The notes under the pieces: model-generated
Told to the model about the DNA's origin: nothing
Database searches by the model: none
What the model saw: the letters and a program-made list of their open reading frames with translations, nothing else
Translations under genes and position numbers: made by a program
Origin: Oscillospiraceae bacterium
GTDB taxonomy: Bacteria > Bacillota > Clostridia > Oscillospirales > Oscillospiraceae
Direction of reading: 5' to 3'
Length of the DNA: 60,011 nt
Assembly (NCBI GenBank): GCA_017624915.1
Contig: JAGAMC010000041.1
Span: 1-60,011, forward strand
Shown here: piece by piece, positions 1 to 8,463 of the stretch
How the letters are laid out: each line of letters begins with the position of its first letter
Numbering within the stretch: the first letter of the stretch is position 1

Positions 1-26
1 GAAAGGGACCGGCGCTCCTGCTTTGT

Positions 27-905
27 TTATATTCCTGTCAGATCAAAATCCGGGGTAAATTCTCTTTTCGCGCTCTCGCCGTCCTGCACAAAGCCCTCCA
101 GCCCCAGCGCATCCATATACTGCTGTGCCGCGCGGATCTCACTTCCCCGCAGTTTCCGGTCTATCTCCGGAAACTCGTCGGCCCTGCCCCATGGGGTGTA
201 TTGACTCATCAGAGAGAACATCACCGTCCCCGGCTCAAATTCTCCCGCCACCCAGTCCATCACCGCCTTGGCTGCGTTGACCTGACCGGGCAGAAGCAGG
301 TGGCGTATGATCACGCCCCGCTTCAAAATACCGTCCGCATCAAAAACACACGGCCCGGTCTGACGCACCATCTCCCGGATGGCCGCCGTGGCCGCCTGAG
401 GATAGTCCTGTGCCCCGGAATACCGTTTGGCCGCAGCACCGTCCAGATATTTCAGGTCAGGCAGATAGATGTCCACCTTCCCCTCCAGACTGCGCAGGGT
501 CTCCACCCGCTCATAGCCTCCGCTGTTCCATACCACCGGAACAGGCAGCGGGTGCTCCTCCAGCAGCCGCTTCACCACGTGGGCATAGTGGGTGGGTGTG
601 ACAAAATTGATGTTGTGGGCACCCTGCTCCACCAGTCCGCGGCAGATCTGTTCCAGCCGCTCCACCGTAACGGCCCTGCCGAAATCCCGGTGGCTGATCT
701 CCTCGTTCTGGCAAAAGACGCAGCCCAGACTGCACCCGGAAAAGAACACCGTGCCCGACCCCCGTGTGCCGGAGATGGGCGGCTCTTCCCAGTGATGCAG
801 GGCGGCCCGGGCCACCACGGGAAGCTCTCCCATGCGGCAAAAGCCCTCGCCCCTGTGCGCCGTGCGCAGGGCACCGCACCGGCGGGGACACAAATCACAG
901 ATCAT
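27..905 (-). CDS. PflA-like radical SAM protein
   Basis: A radical SAM enzyme related to pyruvate formate-lyase activases. The canonical CxxxCxxC cluster motif is visible as GCSLGCVFC, and a second cysteine pair (CDLCPRRCG) opens the protein, as in the YgiQ/PflA-like stand-alone family. The substrate is unknown. The 292-residue start was chosen at the ATG that opens MICDLCPRRCG. A longer in-frame extension exists but lies wholly inside mutY. The start overlaps the end of mutY by 11 bases, so translation is probably coupled. It is the last gene of the recG-mutY operon. Family assignment is firm; the role is not, and there is no adjacent glycyl radical enzyme for it to activate. Confidence 0.85.
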   Translation of the reverse strand: MICDLCPRRCGALRTAHRGEGFCRMGELPVVARAALHHWEEPPISGTRGSGTVFFSGCSLGCVFCQNEEISHRDFGRAVTVERLEQICRGLVEQGAHNINFVTPTHYAHVVKRLLEEHPLPVPVVWNSGGYERVETLRSLEGKVDIYLPDLKYLDGAAAKRYSGAQDYPQAATAAIREMVRQTGPCVFDADGILKRGVIIRHLLLPGQVNAAKAVMDWVAGEFEPGTVMFSLMSQYTPWGRADEFPEIDRKLRGSEIRAAQQYMDALGLEGFVQDGESAKREFTPDFDLTGI

Positions 906-1962
906 AGTCTCTCTCCTGTCCGAAGCGGCCAAGCTGTTCCAGCACCTTCTCCTCAAAGGCGCGGAACGCGTTGGGCACGGCATACTGTCTTGCAAGTTCC
1001 TCTCTGCCGGCCCACGCCCAGCCCCCAGGCAGATCTGCGCTGTCCGCCTGCACGCATTGTGCCCTCATGTGCCACTCAATGTGGGTAAAAATATGCCGCC
1101 CTGTCCCTGCCGGGACCCCCTGCGCGTCAATGCCCCAGTCCTGCAGAGCATGCTCCGCCGGAGCCGGCTCATTGGGATACTCCCAAAGCCCGGCCAGCAG
1201 TCCTTTTTCCTCTCTGCGCCGCAGGGCCACCTGCCCTTCGTGGAATATAAGGAATACGACCCGTTCCTCCACCCGCCGGGCCTTCTTGGGTGTCTTGACC
1301 GGAATCTGCCCCGTCCGCTCCTCAAGGTGTGCCCGGCAAAACCCCCTCGCCGGACACCGGTCACACAGGGGCGCTCCGTTGGGCAGGCAGACAGTAGCCC
1401 CCAACTCCATCAGTGCCTGATTGAACGCCCCCGGCTGGGCTATGGGCATGATCTGTTCGATCTGCGCCCCGATCCGCCGCTTTGCAGCCGGCAGCGTAAT
1501 GTCCGCCTCATCCCCGTTAATGCGGCTGACCACCCGCAATACGTTTCCGTCCACCGCCGGCACAGGCTGTCCAAAGGCAATGGACGCAATGGCCCCCGCC
1601 GTGTAGTCGCCCACTCCGGCAAGACTGCGTATGTCCTCATAGTCCATGGGAAATTCTCCCCCGAACCTGTCCATAATCTGCCCCGCCGCCTTGTGCAGAT
1701 TGCGCGCCCGGCTGTAATAGCCAAGCCCCTGCCACAGCTTCATCAATTGATCGGGGTCAAGCTGTGCAAGGTCGGCCACCGTGGGCACCGCATCCATAAA
1801 GCGCCGATAGTAGTCCACCACCGCTGCCACCCGGGTCTGCTGCAGCATGATCTCCGACACCCACACATGATAGGGCGTCGGGTCATCCCGCCAGGGCAGT
1901 CTGCGGGCGTGCTCCCCAAACCACTCCAGCAGGGGGATGGGCAGCTGTTCCAGCGGGGGCAT
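895..1962 (-). CDS. mutY: A/G-specific adenine glycosylase
   Basis: Removes adenine mispaired with 8-oxoguanine or G in base-excision repair. The order is an N-terminal HhH-GPD domain with catalytic Glu (about residue 37, SEIMLQQT), the helix-hairpin-helix LAGVGDYTAGA, the VDGNV segment with the catalytic Asp, and a 4Fe-4S loop of four cysteines ending CDRCPARGFC. A C-terminal NUDIX-like domain then recognises 8-oxoG. Length is 355 residues, normal for MutY. I chose the ATG 14 bases after the upstream gene's stop; the longer frame reads back into that gene. It sits between the C_GCAxxG_C_C gene and the radical SAM gene in a recG-headed operon. Confidence 0.95.
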   Translation of the reverse strand: MPPLEQLPIPLLEWFGEHARRLPWRDDPTPYHVWVSEIMLQQTRVAAVVDYYRRFMDAVPTVADLAQLDPDQLMKLWQGLGYYSRARNLHKAAGQIMDRFGGEFPMDYEDIRSLAGVGDYTAGAIASIAFGQPVPAVDGNVLRVVSRINGDEADITLPAAKRRIGAQIEQIMPIAQPGAFNQALMELGATVCLPNGAPLCDRCPARGFCRAHLEERTGQIPVKTPKKARRVEERVVFLIFHEGQVALRRREEKGLLAGLWEYPNEPAPAEHALQDWGIDAQGVPAGTGRHIFTHIEWHMRAQCVQADSADLPGGWAWAGREELARQYAVPNAFRAFEEKVLEQLGRFGQERDYDL

Positions 1963-1976
1963 GCTCGTTTTCCCGC

Positions 1977-2360
1977 TCACTTGCCCGCAATGTCCTCCAG
2001 CGCCTGAATGCACTGGTACACCAACCGGTCGCAGTGTGGCTTCTTCTCCTCGCCCCGTTCCCTGGCCGCCGCCAGCAGACGGGCGCAGTCGGTGCAGCCG
2101 TTTTCCGCCCGGAAGTCCTGCAGCACCTTGCGGGCCTCAGCCTCTCCATACCCCATGGCGCCCAGTACCATCAGCGCGCCGGTCAGCGCGCCGCAGGTGC
2201 TGCCATGCCGCATGCCGGACCCAAAGTGAGCCCCCAGCGCAAAGGCCTGCTCCTGACTCATGCCCATTTTCTCGGCAAAGGGCACCAGCACAGACTGGCA
2301 GCAGTTGTAGTGTACATCCACATTTGCCCGCAGCTGGCGGGCGTGTTCCATACGATCCAT
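1977..2360 (-). CDS. C_GCAxxG_C_C family protein
   Basis: A 127-residue cysteine-rich protein of the C_GCAxxG_C_C family, seen by the NCCQSV opening, the GSTCGALTGALMVLG core and spaced later cysteines (NGCTDC, a lone C near the end). Members are often treated as putative redox or metal-binding proteins; no reaction is established. The start is the ATG preceded by a strong GAGGAG nine bases upstream; an upstream in-frame ATG overlaps recG and lacks a site. It follows recG by 13 bases and precedes mutY by 14, so it is co-transcribed with DNA-repair genes, which may only be a housekeeping arrangement. Confidence 0.85.
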   Translation of the reverse strand: MDRMEHARQLRANVDVHYNCCQSVLVPFAEKMGMSQEQAFALGAHFGSGMRHGSTCGALTGALMVLGAMGYGEAEARKVLQDFRAENGCTDCARLLAAARERGEEKKPHCDRLVYQCIQALEDIAGK

Positions 2361-2373
2361 CTTTCTATTCTCC

Positions 2374-4449
2374 TCAATTAAAAATATCTGCTTGCTCTGC
2401 AAACATAGTCCTTATACGCTCCAGCACCGCCCGGTGCTCCGGCTGTGCAAGCTGCGGATCCCGCCGCAGCAGGTCCTTTGCCGCCTGCTGTGCCTGCTGA
2501 AGCAGCCGCATGTCCCCCGCCAGATCGGCGATGTGCAGCTGCGGAAGACCATGTTGGCGGTTGCCGAAAAAGTCGCCCGGCCCCCGCAATTTCAGGTCCT
2601 CCTGCGCAATTTCAAAGCCGTCCGTGGTCTGTTTCATAACCTTGAGTCGCTGCGTGCTGTCCTGTCCCCGGGAAGATGTCACCAGAACGCAGTAGGATGC
2701 GTGCTTTCCTCTGCCCACACGGCCCCGCAGCTGGTGCAGCTGACTCAGACCAAAGCGTTCGGCATTCTCCACCACCATCAAGGCGGCGTTGGGCACGTCC
2801 ACCCCCACCTCGATCACAGTGGTGGACACCAGCACATCAAGCTCTCCCGCTGCAAAGCGGGACATAGCGGTCTCTTTCTCCTTTGCCTTCATCCTGCCGT
2901 GGACAAAGCCCACCCGCAGGTCCGGGAACACTTCCTCCCTCAGTCCAGCGGCGTAAGTGGTGACCGCCTTCAGGTCAGGGCCCGTGTCAAGCCCCTCCCA
3001 GGCCTGCGGATTCTCCTCCACAGCCGGGCAGACGATGTAGACCTGCCTGCCTTCCTGAACCAGTTTTCGCACAAAGCCGTACATGCGCTGCCGCTTGTCC
3101 TCTCCCACCACGTAGGTCTCCACAGGGGTGCGTCCCGGCGGCAGTTCGTCAATGACGGACACGTCAAGATCGCCATAGACGATAAGTGCCAGCGTGCGGG
3201 GAATGGGCGTTGCCGACATGACCAGTACATGGGGTCGCTCCCCCTTGGCCGTCAGTGCCGCCCGCTGCCCCACGCCAAAGCGGTGCTGTTCATCCGCCAC
3301 CACAAGGCCCAGCCGGGCAAACTCCACTCCCTTGCTCAGCAGGGCGTGGGTGCCCACCACAAACTGCAGCTGGCCCGTCTCAAGCTGTCGGCGCACCTGC
3401 TTTTTCCGGGCTGCGGTCATGGAACTTGTCAGCAGTCCCACCCGGATCCCCGCAGGACCCAGCAGGGTCGACAGGGAATGAAAATGCTGCTGTGCCAAAA
3501 TTTCCGTGGGTGCCATCATGGCCGCCTGCAGCCCGCTTTGCACGGCCAGCCACCCGGCGGCGGCGGCCACCGCCGTTTTCCCCGAGCCCACATCTCCCTG
3601 TACAAGGCGGTTCATGGGCCTTGCGCTGCACATGTCCTGCCGGCACTCCTCCATCACCCGCAGCTGAGCCGCCGTTGGCGTAAAGGGCAGCAGCTTCAAA
3701 AATCCCGAAAGATCCGCCTGTGCGCACACGGGGCCTGTGGTCCCGACCCGGCGGTCCTTCAGCAGTGTCAGCCCCGCCGCCAGATAAAACAGTTCCTCAA
3801 AAATCAGCCGCCGCCTTGCCAGTTCCAAAGCTTCAAAGCTGTCCGGAAAATGGATGTTCTGATAGGAAAACTCGCTGTGCGCAAGGGCGTATTCCTCCAG
3901 CACCGGCTGGGGCAGCGCCTCCTGCACCTGCCCTGCACAGCTTTCCACCGCCCTGCGGGTAAGGGATACAAGAATGTTGTTGGAGATCCCCGCCGTCAGG
4001 CGGTAGACCGGCAGGATGCACCCGGTAGTACTGCGCCGGTCCGCCGGCTCCGTGACCGGATTGGTCATCTGCTTGGACCGGCCTGTGACCTCCACCTGAC
4101 CAAAAAAGATATATTCCTGTCCCGGCCGCAGCGCGTCCTTGAGATAAGCCTGATTAAAGTAGGTGATGTTCAGCATGCCGCTGTGGTCCACCGCCTTGAC
4201 CTTCACCAGATCCAGTCCCCGGCGAATGCGGCTCAGCCGCGGCTCCTGCGCCACCATGGCGCGGATGCAAACCCGTTCACCCGGCTGCGCCCGGACAATG
4301 GAGGTCTGCGTGCGGCGATCCTCATAGTCCCGGGGGAAGTTGCGCAGCAGGTCACCCGCCGTGGCAATGCCCAGCTTGGCCAGTTTTTTCCCTCTGGCAG
4401 GTCCGATGCCGGGGAACTGCTCAATGGGTGTATTCAGTTTCATATCCAC
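2374..4449 (-). CDS. recG: ATP-dependent DNA helicase RecG
   Basis: Branch-migration helicase that reverses stalled replication forks and resolves recombination intermediates in the cytoplasm. The N-terminal wedge domain begins with a helix-hairpin-helix (FPGIGPARGKKLAKLG), followed by an OB fold. The helicase core has Walker A GDVGSGKT (about 285-292), the DEQHRFGVGQR Walker B region, the SATPIPRT motif, and the QLRGRVGRG motif VI. Length is 691 residues, normal for RecG. The annotated start is a GTG five bases after AAGGAG; an ATG two codons later is also possible. It is first gene of a four-gene minus-strand operon with its own promoter. Confidence 0.97.
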   Translation of the reverse strand: MDMKLNTPIEQFPGIGPARGKKLAKLGIATAGDLLRNFPRDYEDRRTQTSIVRAQPGERVCIRAMVAQEPRLSRIRRGLDLVKVKAVDHSGMLNITYFNQAYLKDALRPGQEYIFFGQVEVTGRSKQMTNPVTEPADRRSTTGCILPVYRLTAGISNNILVSLTRRAVESCAGQVQEALPQPVLEEYALAHSEFSYQNIHFPDSFEALELARRRLIFEELFYLAAGLTLLKDRRVGTTGPVCAQADLSGFLKLLPFTPTAAQLRVMEECRQDMCSARPMNRLVQGDVGSGKTAVAAAAGWLAVQSGLQAAMMAPTEILAQQHFHSLSTLLGPAGIRVGLLTSSMTAARKKQVRRQLETGQLQFVVGTHALLSKGVEFARLGLVVADEQHRFGVGQRAALTAKGERPHVLVMSATPIPRTLALIVYGDLDVSVIDELPPGRTPVETYVVGEDKRQRMYGFVRKLVQEGRQVYIVCPAVEENPQAWEGLDTGPDLKAVTTYAAGLREEVFPDLRVGFVHGRMKAKEKETAMSRFAAGELDVLVSTTVIEVGVDVPNAALMVVENAERFGLSQLHQLRGRVGRGKHASYCVLVTSSRGQDSTQRLKVMKQTTDGFEIAQEDLKLRGPGDFFGNRQHGLPQLHIADLAGDMRLLQQAQQAAKDLLRRDPQLAQPEHRAVLERIRTMFAEQADIFN

Positions 4450-4469
4450 AGCATCTCCTTCCCGGCTTT

Positions 4470-4488
4470 TGATACAAAGATTGTATCA
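4470..4488. promoter_or_regulatory. palindrome over the recG -10
   Basis: TGATACAA-AGA-TTGTATCA is a perfect 8-bp inverted repeat around a 3-base centre, overlapping the recG -10 and initiation region. Its geometry suits a dimeric repressor. It does not match the Gram-positive LexA consensus. The cognate protein is unknown. Confidence 0.45.
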
Positions 4489-4508
4489 CAATATACGCGG
4501 GAACGCAA
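4480..4508 (-). promoter_or_regulatory. recG promoter
   Basis: On the minus strand a TTGCGT -35 and TACAAT -10 are separated by exactly 17 bases, about 30 bases upstream of the recG start. The -10 lies inside a 19-base perfect palindrome (4470-4488). Confidence 0.6.
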
Positions 4509-4523
4509 AACCATTCGCGCGCC

Positions 4524-4552
4524 TTGTCACAGCACAAAAAAGCGGATATAAT
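4524..4552 (+). promoter_or_regulatory. promoter of the 2-hydroxyacid dehydrogenase gene
   Basis: TTGTCA and TATAAT separated by 17 bases, 28 bases before the start codon. It is back to back with the recG promoter. Confidence 0.65.
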
Positions 4553-4580
4553 GAAATTATAAATCCATAGGAGGTATCTC

Positions 4581-5528
4581 ATGTCTGAACATATCCTCAA
4601 TATGCTCCCTGTGAACGATGCGGAAAAGGCCGCCTTCGAGGCCCTGCTGCCCGACGCCCTGTGGGACTATCCCCGCCGCAGCACCGTCACCCCGGAACAG
4701 CTGTCCTCCGCCACTGTCATTCTCGGCCCTCCCAAGCCGGAGGACCTTATTCATGCCAAGCGCCTGCGCTGGCTCCAATCCCTGTGGATGGGCGTAGACG
4801 AATATGTGGCTCCCGGCGTTCTGCCCGAGACCGTCACCATCACCTGCTGCGCCGGAGCATACCGCCAGGCCGTGTCCGAACATATGCTGACCACCCTGCT
4901 GGCTCTGTGCCGCAAACTGCCCCAGTACCGGGACAACCAGCGCCAGCACAAATGGCTGGACCTGCACGAAGTGCGCTCCATCCGGGATGCCACCGTGCTG
5001 GTGGTGGGTGCAGGCACCATCGGCGGTGACTTCGCCCGCCTGTGCAAGGCTCTGGGCGCCCACACCGTCGGCCTTAAGCGCACCGTCCGCGGCAGCATCG
5101 ACGGCTTTGACGAGCTGGACACCATGGAAAACCTCAACCTCCGCCTGCCTCAGGCGGACGTTGTGGCTCTTATCGTGCCCCACACCCCCGAAACTGTCAA
5201 CCTCATCGACGCACGCCGTCTGGCTCTGATGAAACAAGATGCCATCCTCATCAGCGATGGCCGCGGCTCTGTTCTGGACCAGCAGGCCCTGGCCGATGCC
5301 ATGACCGGCGGCCACCTGTGGGGGGCGGCGCTGGACGTGACCGTCCCCGAACCCCTCCCCGCCGACAGCCCCCTGTGGGACATCCCCAACCTGCTGCTCA
5401 CCCCCCATGTGGCAGGCGGCATCCGCATGGAAGTCAGCCGGAAAACCGCGGTGGATTTCTGCTTCAACAACTTCCGCCGCTACGTCAGCGGCCAGCCTCT
5501 TGAGGGTGTCATGCGCTCTGGCGTGTGA
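4581..5528 (+). CDS. D-isomer-specific 2-hydroxyacid dehydrogenase
   Basis: An NAD(P)-dependent oxidoreductase of the D-2-hydroxyacid dehydrogenase superfamily, which interconverts 2-oxoacids and D-2-hydroxyacids. The Rossmann motif GAGTIG is at residues 143-148. The family's catalytic triad can be read as Arg228 (SDGRGS), Glu257 (VPEPLP) and His276 (TPHVAGG). At 315 residues it has the usual length. The start has a good AGGAGG eight bases upstream. It is monocistronic, with its own promoter. The substrate (glyoxylate, hydroxypyruvate, phosphoglycerate or another) cannot be told from sequence; no serine or vitamin B6 genes lie nearby. Confidence 0.9.
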   Translation: MSEHILNMLPVNDAEKAAFEALLPDALWDYPRRSTVTPEQLSSATVILGPPKPEDLIHAKRLRWLQSLWMGVDEYVAPGVLPETVTITCCAGAYRQAVSEHMLTTLLALCRKLPQYRDNQRQHKWLDLHEVRSIRDATVLVVGAGTIGGDFARLCKALGAHTVGLKRTVRGSIDGFDELDTMENLNLRLPQADVVALIVPHTPETVNLIDARRLALMKQDAILISDGRGSVLDQQALADAMTGGHLWGAALDVTVPEPLPADSPLWDIPNLLLTPHVAGGIRMEVSRKTAVDFCFNNFRRYVSGQPLEGVMRSGV

Positions 5529-5576
5529 CGAGTTTAAAATTTTCCTGCTTTTTCTTTTCAGAACCGCAAAAAAGTT

Positions 5577-5605
5577 TTGCCTTTCCCCCGTAATGGTGGT
5601 ATAAT
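5577..5605 (+). promoter_or_regulatory. murA promoter
   Basis: TTGCCT and TATAAT with a 17-base spacer, giving an approximately 100-base 5' leader that contains a small hairpin (GGCAT...ATGCC) but no riboswitch I recognise. Confidence 0.65.
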
Positions 5606-5708
5606 ACATGCTGTATGGGCATGCGTTTTTGTATGCCGACCGATGTGTAGCGGCGCCGTCAGGCGTTCCGTTTGAATAATCATCCCAATTGTCAAAGAGG
5701 GTGCGGTT

Positions 5709-7007
5709 TTGAAGAAATATCAGGTCAGGGGCGGCAATCCCCTCCATGGTTCTATTGAGATCAGCGGCGCCAAAAATGCCGCTGTGGCTATCATCCCCGC
5801 GGCACTGCTGGTAGACGGCGTGTGCCGCATCGAAAATATTCCCCAGATCAGCGACGTGACCCTGATCCTCCAGATCCTGCAGGAGCTGGGCGCTCAGGTG
5901 AAAACCGTCAACCGCACCACGGTGGATATCGACTGTTCTCATATCGTCAACCGCCAGGTCGCCTACGAATTAGGCCGCAAGATCCGCGCCAGCTACTACC
6001 TTGTGGGCGCGCTCATGGGCCGCTTCGGCTGGGCCGAGGTCCCCATGCCCGGCGGCTGTGATCTGGGCGGCCGCCCCATTGATCAGCATATCAAGGGCTT
6101 TGCAGCCATGGGTGGCAAAGTGGACGTGCAGGGCGGCATGATCTGCGCTCAGGTGGCCGAAGGCACTCGCCTCAAGGGCGGCCAGGTCTATCTGGATATC
6201 GTCTCTGTGGGTGCCACCATGAACATCATGCTGGGCGCCGCTCTGGCCGAGGGCATGACCGTCATCGAAAATGCCGCCAAAGAGCCCCATATCGTGGACC
6301 TTGCCAACTTCCTCAACTCCATGGGCGCCGATATCCGCGGCGCAGGTACCGATGTGATCAAGATCCACGGTGTAGACCGTCTGCGCGGCGGCACCTACTC
6401 CATCATCCCCGACCAGATCGAGGCCGGCACCTACATGGCCGCCGTAGCTGCCGCAGGCGGTGAGGCGCTCATTAAAAACGTGATCCCCAAGCATCTGGAC
6501 TGCATTTCCGCCAAGCTGGTGGAGATGGGTGTGGATGTGGAGGAACAGGACGATGCCGTGCTCGTGCGCCGCACGGGTCCCTTGAACAAAGCCAATATCA
6601 AAACCATGCCCTACCCCGGCTTCCCCACCGATATGCAGTCCCAGATCGGCGCCGTGCTCTGCCTTGCTCAGGGCACCAGCGTCATCACCGAGGGCGTGTG
6701 GGATAACCGTTACCGCTACGTGGATGAGCTGCGCCGCATGGGCGCCAGCATTCAGGTGGACGGCAAGGTGGCCGTGATCGAGGGTGTGGAAAAGCTCACC
6801 GGCGCCCCTGTCCACGCCTGCGACCTGCGTGCCGGTGCCGCAATGGTCATTGCCGGCCTTGCCGCCGAGGGCGTGACCGAGATCGATTCCATCCACCATA
6901 TCGAGCGCGGTTATGAAAATCTGGTGGAAAAGCTGGCTGCCGTGGGCGCCGACATCCGGGTCATCGAGACCCCCGATGAAGAAAAGGCCCAGCCTCAGGT
7001 CAGCTGA
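5709..7007 (+). CDS. murA: UDP-N-acetylglucosamine 1-carboxyvinyltransferase
   Basis: Catalyses the first committed step of peptidoglycan synthesis, transferring enolpyruvate from PEP to UDP-GlcNAc. Diagnostic features are SGAKNAA with Lys22-Asn23 and the active-site loop PMPGGCDLGGRPIDQH, whose Cys117 is the residue attacked by fosfomycin. Its presence predicts sensitivity of this paralogue. Length (432) is normal. The start codon is TTG, preceded by AGAGGG. The gene is monocistronic, with a promoter 100 bases upstream and a strong structured terminator behind it. Whether a second MurA paralogue exists elsewhere in the genome is not visible here. Confidence 0.97.
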   Translation: MKKYQVRGGNPLHGSIEISGAKNAAVAIIPAALLVDGVCRIENIPQISDVTLILQILQELGAQVKTVNRTTVDIDCSHIVNRQVAYELGRKIRASYYLVGALMGRFGWAEVPMPGGCDLGGRPIDQHIKGFAAMGGKVDVQGGMICAQVAEGTRLKGGQVYLDIVSVGATMNIMLGAALAEGMTVIENAAKEPHIVDLANFLNSMGADIRGAGTDVIKIHGVDRLRGGTYSIIPDQIEAGTYMAAVAAAGGEALIKNVIPKHLDCISAKLVEMGVDVEEQDDAVLVRRTGPLNKANIKTMPYPGFPTDMQSQIGAVLCLAQGTSVITEGVWDNRYRYVDELRRMGASIQVDGKVAVIEGVEKLTGAPVHACDLRAGAAMVIAGLAAEGVTEIDSIHHIERGYENLVEKLAAVGADIRVIETPDEEKAQPQVS

Positions 7008-7020
7008 ACTTTAAGCATGC

Positions 7021-7078
7021 AAAAGCCAGAAATCAGGGAACTCACCAACCGACCGTGGTGTCCCGGTTTCTGGCTTTT
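7021..7078 (+). terminator. nested hairpin terminator after murA
   Basis: A 12-bp outer stem (AAAAGCCAGAAA with TTTCTGGCTTTT) encloses a second helix (GGGA/CACCA with TGGTG/TCCC), followed by U-rich sequence. It is more elaborate than the other terminators in the window. Confidence 0.75.
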
Positions 7079-7101
7079 ACTTTTCAGAAAGGACTGATTC
7101 C

Positions 7102-7911
7102 TTGCTGTGCGTAACCACCCTCGCCAGCGGCTCCGGCGGAAACAGCCTGCTGGTGTCCGGAAGAGGCACTCATATCCTGATCGATGCGGGCATCTCCTGC
7201 CGGCGCATCACCGCCGCACTTGCCCAGCTCGGGGTTGACCCCATGCAGCTGTCCGCCGTGCTGATCACCCACGAACATTCCGACCATATCTGCGGCCTTG
7301 CCACCATGGTAAAAAAGCTGCCCTTCCATATTTACGCCTCCCCCGGCACCGCCCGGCAGCTGGCCTATCGCATCGCGATCCCCCCGCAGCGGCTCCATGC
7401 GGTGGAGCCCGAATCCACCTTTACCGTCGGCTCACTCACCTGCCGCGCCTTCCCCACAAGCCACGACTGCGCCCAAAGCACCGGCTATACCGTGGAACTG
7501 GACGGTCAGCGCATGGCTCTGGCTACCGATCTGGGCCATGTCACCGCCCCGGTACTCAAGGCCGTGCTGGGCTGTCAGGTCGTTGTGCTGGAGTCTAACC
7601 ACGATGTGGACTGGCTGCGCTCCGGCACGTACCCACCCTATCTCCAGCAGCGTATTCTGGGGGACCGCGGACATCTTTGCAACGAGGCCGGGGCTGAGCT
7701 GGCCGTTCAGGCTGTACAGGCCGGGGCTCACACCGTGATTCTGGCCCACCTCAGTCAGGAGAATAACACCCCGGCCCGTGCGCTGGAGGTCACCCGCCGC
7801 CGCCTGCTGGCCGCGGGCGTTGACCCGGACCGTGACGTCTGCGTGACCGTAGCCCCCCGAACCGAACCGGGCCCGGTCTGGCCCGTCCAGAAGGAGGGAG
7901 CACTGTGCTGA
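7102..7911 (+). CDS. MBL-fold hydrolase, WalJ/YycJ-like
   Basis: A metallo-beta-lactamase-fold hydrolase resembling the WalJ/YycJ group, implicated in B. subtilis in coordinating cell division with DNA replication. The opening LASGSGGNSLLV and the metal-binding THEHSDH (His57, His59, Asp61, His62) are typical, with further metal ligands at TSHD and ATDLGH. Length is 269, normal. The TTG start follows AAAGGA by about nine bases. Its stop overlaps the rlmH start by 7 bases, the same partnership (walJ near rlmH) seen in many Firmicutes. Here no walRK genes accompany it; a response regulator, kinase and htrA occur 40 kb away. The likely activity is a nuclease, but this is not demonstrable here. 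Confidence 0.85.
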   Translation: MLCVTTLASGSGGNSLLVSGRGTHILIDAGISCRRITAALAQLGVDPMQLSAVLITHEHSDHICGLATMVKKLPFHIYASPGTARQLAYRIAIPPQRLHAVEPESTFTVGSLTCRAFPTSHDCAQSTGYTVELDGQRMALATDLGHVTAPVLKAVLGCQVVVLESNHDVDWLRSGTYPPYLQQRILGDRGHLCNEAGAELAVQAVQAGAHTVILAHLSQENNTPARALEVTRRRLLAAGVDPDRDVCVTVAPRTEPGPVWPVQKEGALC

Positions 7912-8387
7912 GTGTACATATCATCTGTGTGGGCAAGATGAAGGAAAAATTCTACATCGGCGCAGCCGAGGAATACATGAAACGGCTGTCCGCTTACTGC
8001 AGGCTGACCGTCACCGAACTGGCCGAGGAAAAGCTGCCTCAAAACCCCTCGCAAAGTCAAATCGACGCCGCCCTCGCCCGGGAAGGTCAGGCCATCCGGT
8101 CCAAGCTCCCCTCCGGCGCCCACATGGTGGCCCTGTGCGTGGAGGGCGAGCCCCGCTCCAGTGAGCAGCTGGCCCAGCTGGTGGCCGACTGCGAGCTGAA
8201 CAGCGCCAAGCATCTGGTCTTTCTCATCGGCGGCAGCTTCGGCCTTGACCCCACCCTGAAGCAGGAGTGCCGGGTGCGCCTTTCCATGTCCCCCATGACC
8301 TTCCCCCACCATCTGGCCCGGGTCATGCTGTTGGAGCAGGTCTACCGGGCCTTCAAAATCAACGAGGGCTCTGCCTATCACAAGTAA
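7905..8387 (+). CDS. rlmH: 23S rRNA (pseudouridine-1915-N3) methyltransferase
   Basis: A SPOUT methyltransferase that methylates the pseudouridine at position 1915 of 23S rRNA in helix 69 of assembled ribosomes, using S-adenosylmethionine. The knot signature FLIGGSFGLDP and the conserved C-terminus (FPHHLARVMLLEQVYRAF, then NEGSAYHK) identify it. At 160 residues it is full length. It begins at GTG, seven bases inside the end of the preceding MBL gene, behind AAGGAGGG, so it is translationally coupled. Confidence 0.97.
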   Translation: MLSVHIICVGKMKEKFYIGAAEEYMKRLSAYCRLTVTELAEEKLPQNPSQSQIDAALAREGQAIRSKLPSGAHMVALCVEGEPRSSEQLAQLVADCELNSAKHLVFLIGGSFGLDPTLKQECRVRLSMSPMTFPHHLARVMLLEQVYRAFKINEGSAYHK

Positions 8388-8463
8388 ACTGCCAAAATAC
8401 GGTGGAAGTTCTCCTTCCTTTGTGCTATACTATATTTATCAATCATAAACAGGAGGCCTGACT

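Noticed and set aside
2392-4551. 719-codon plus-strand open frame antisense to recG
   Set aside because: It is the stop-poor shadow expected in GC-rich DNA. The minus strand encodes a complete RecG, and the antisense translation has no recognisable domain.
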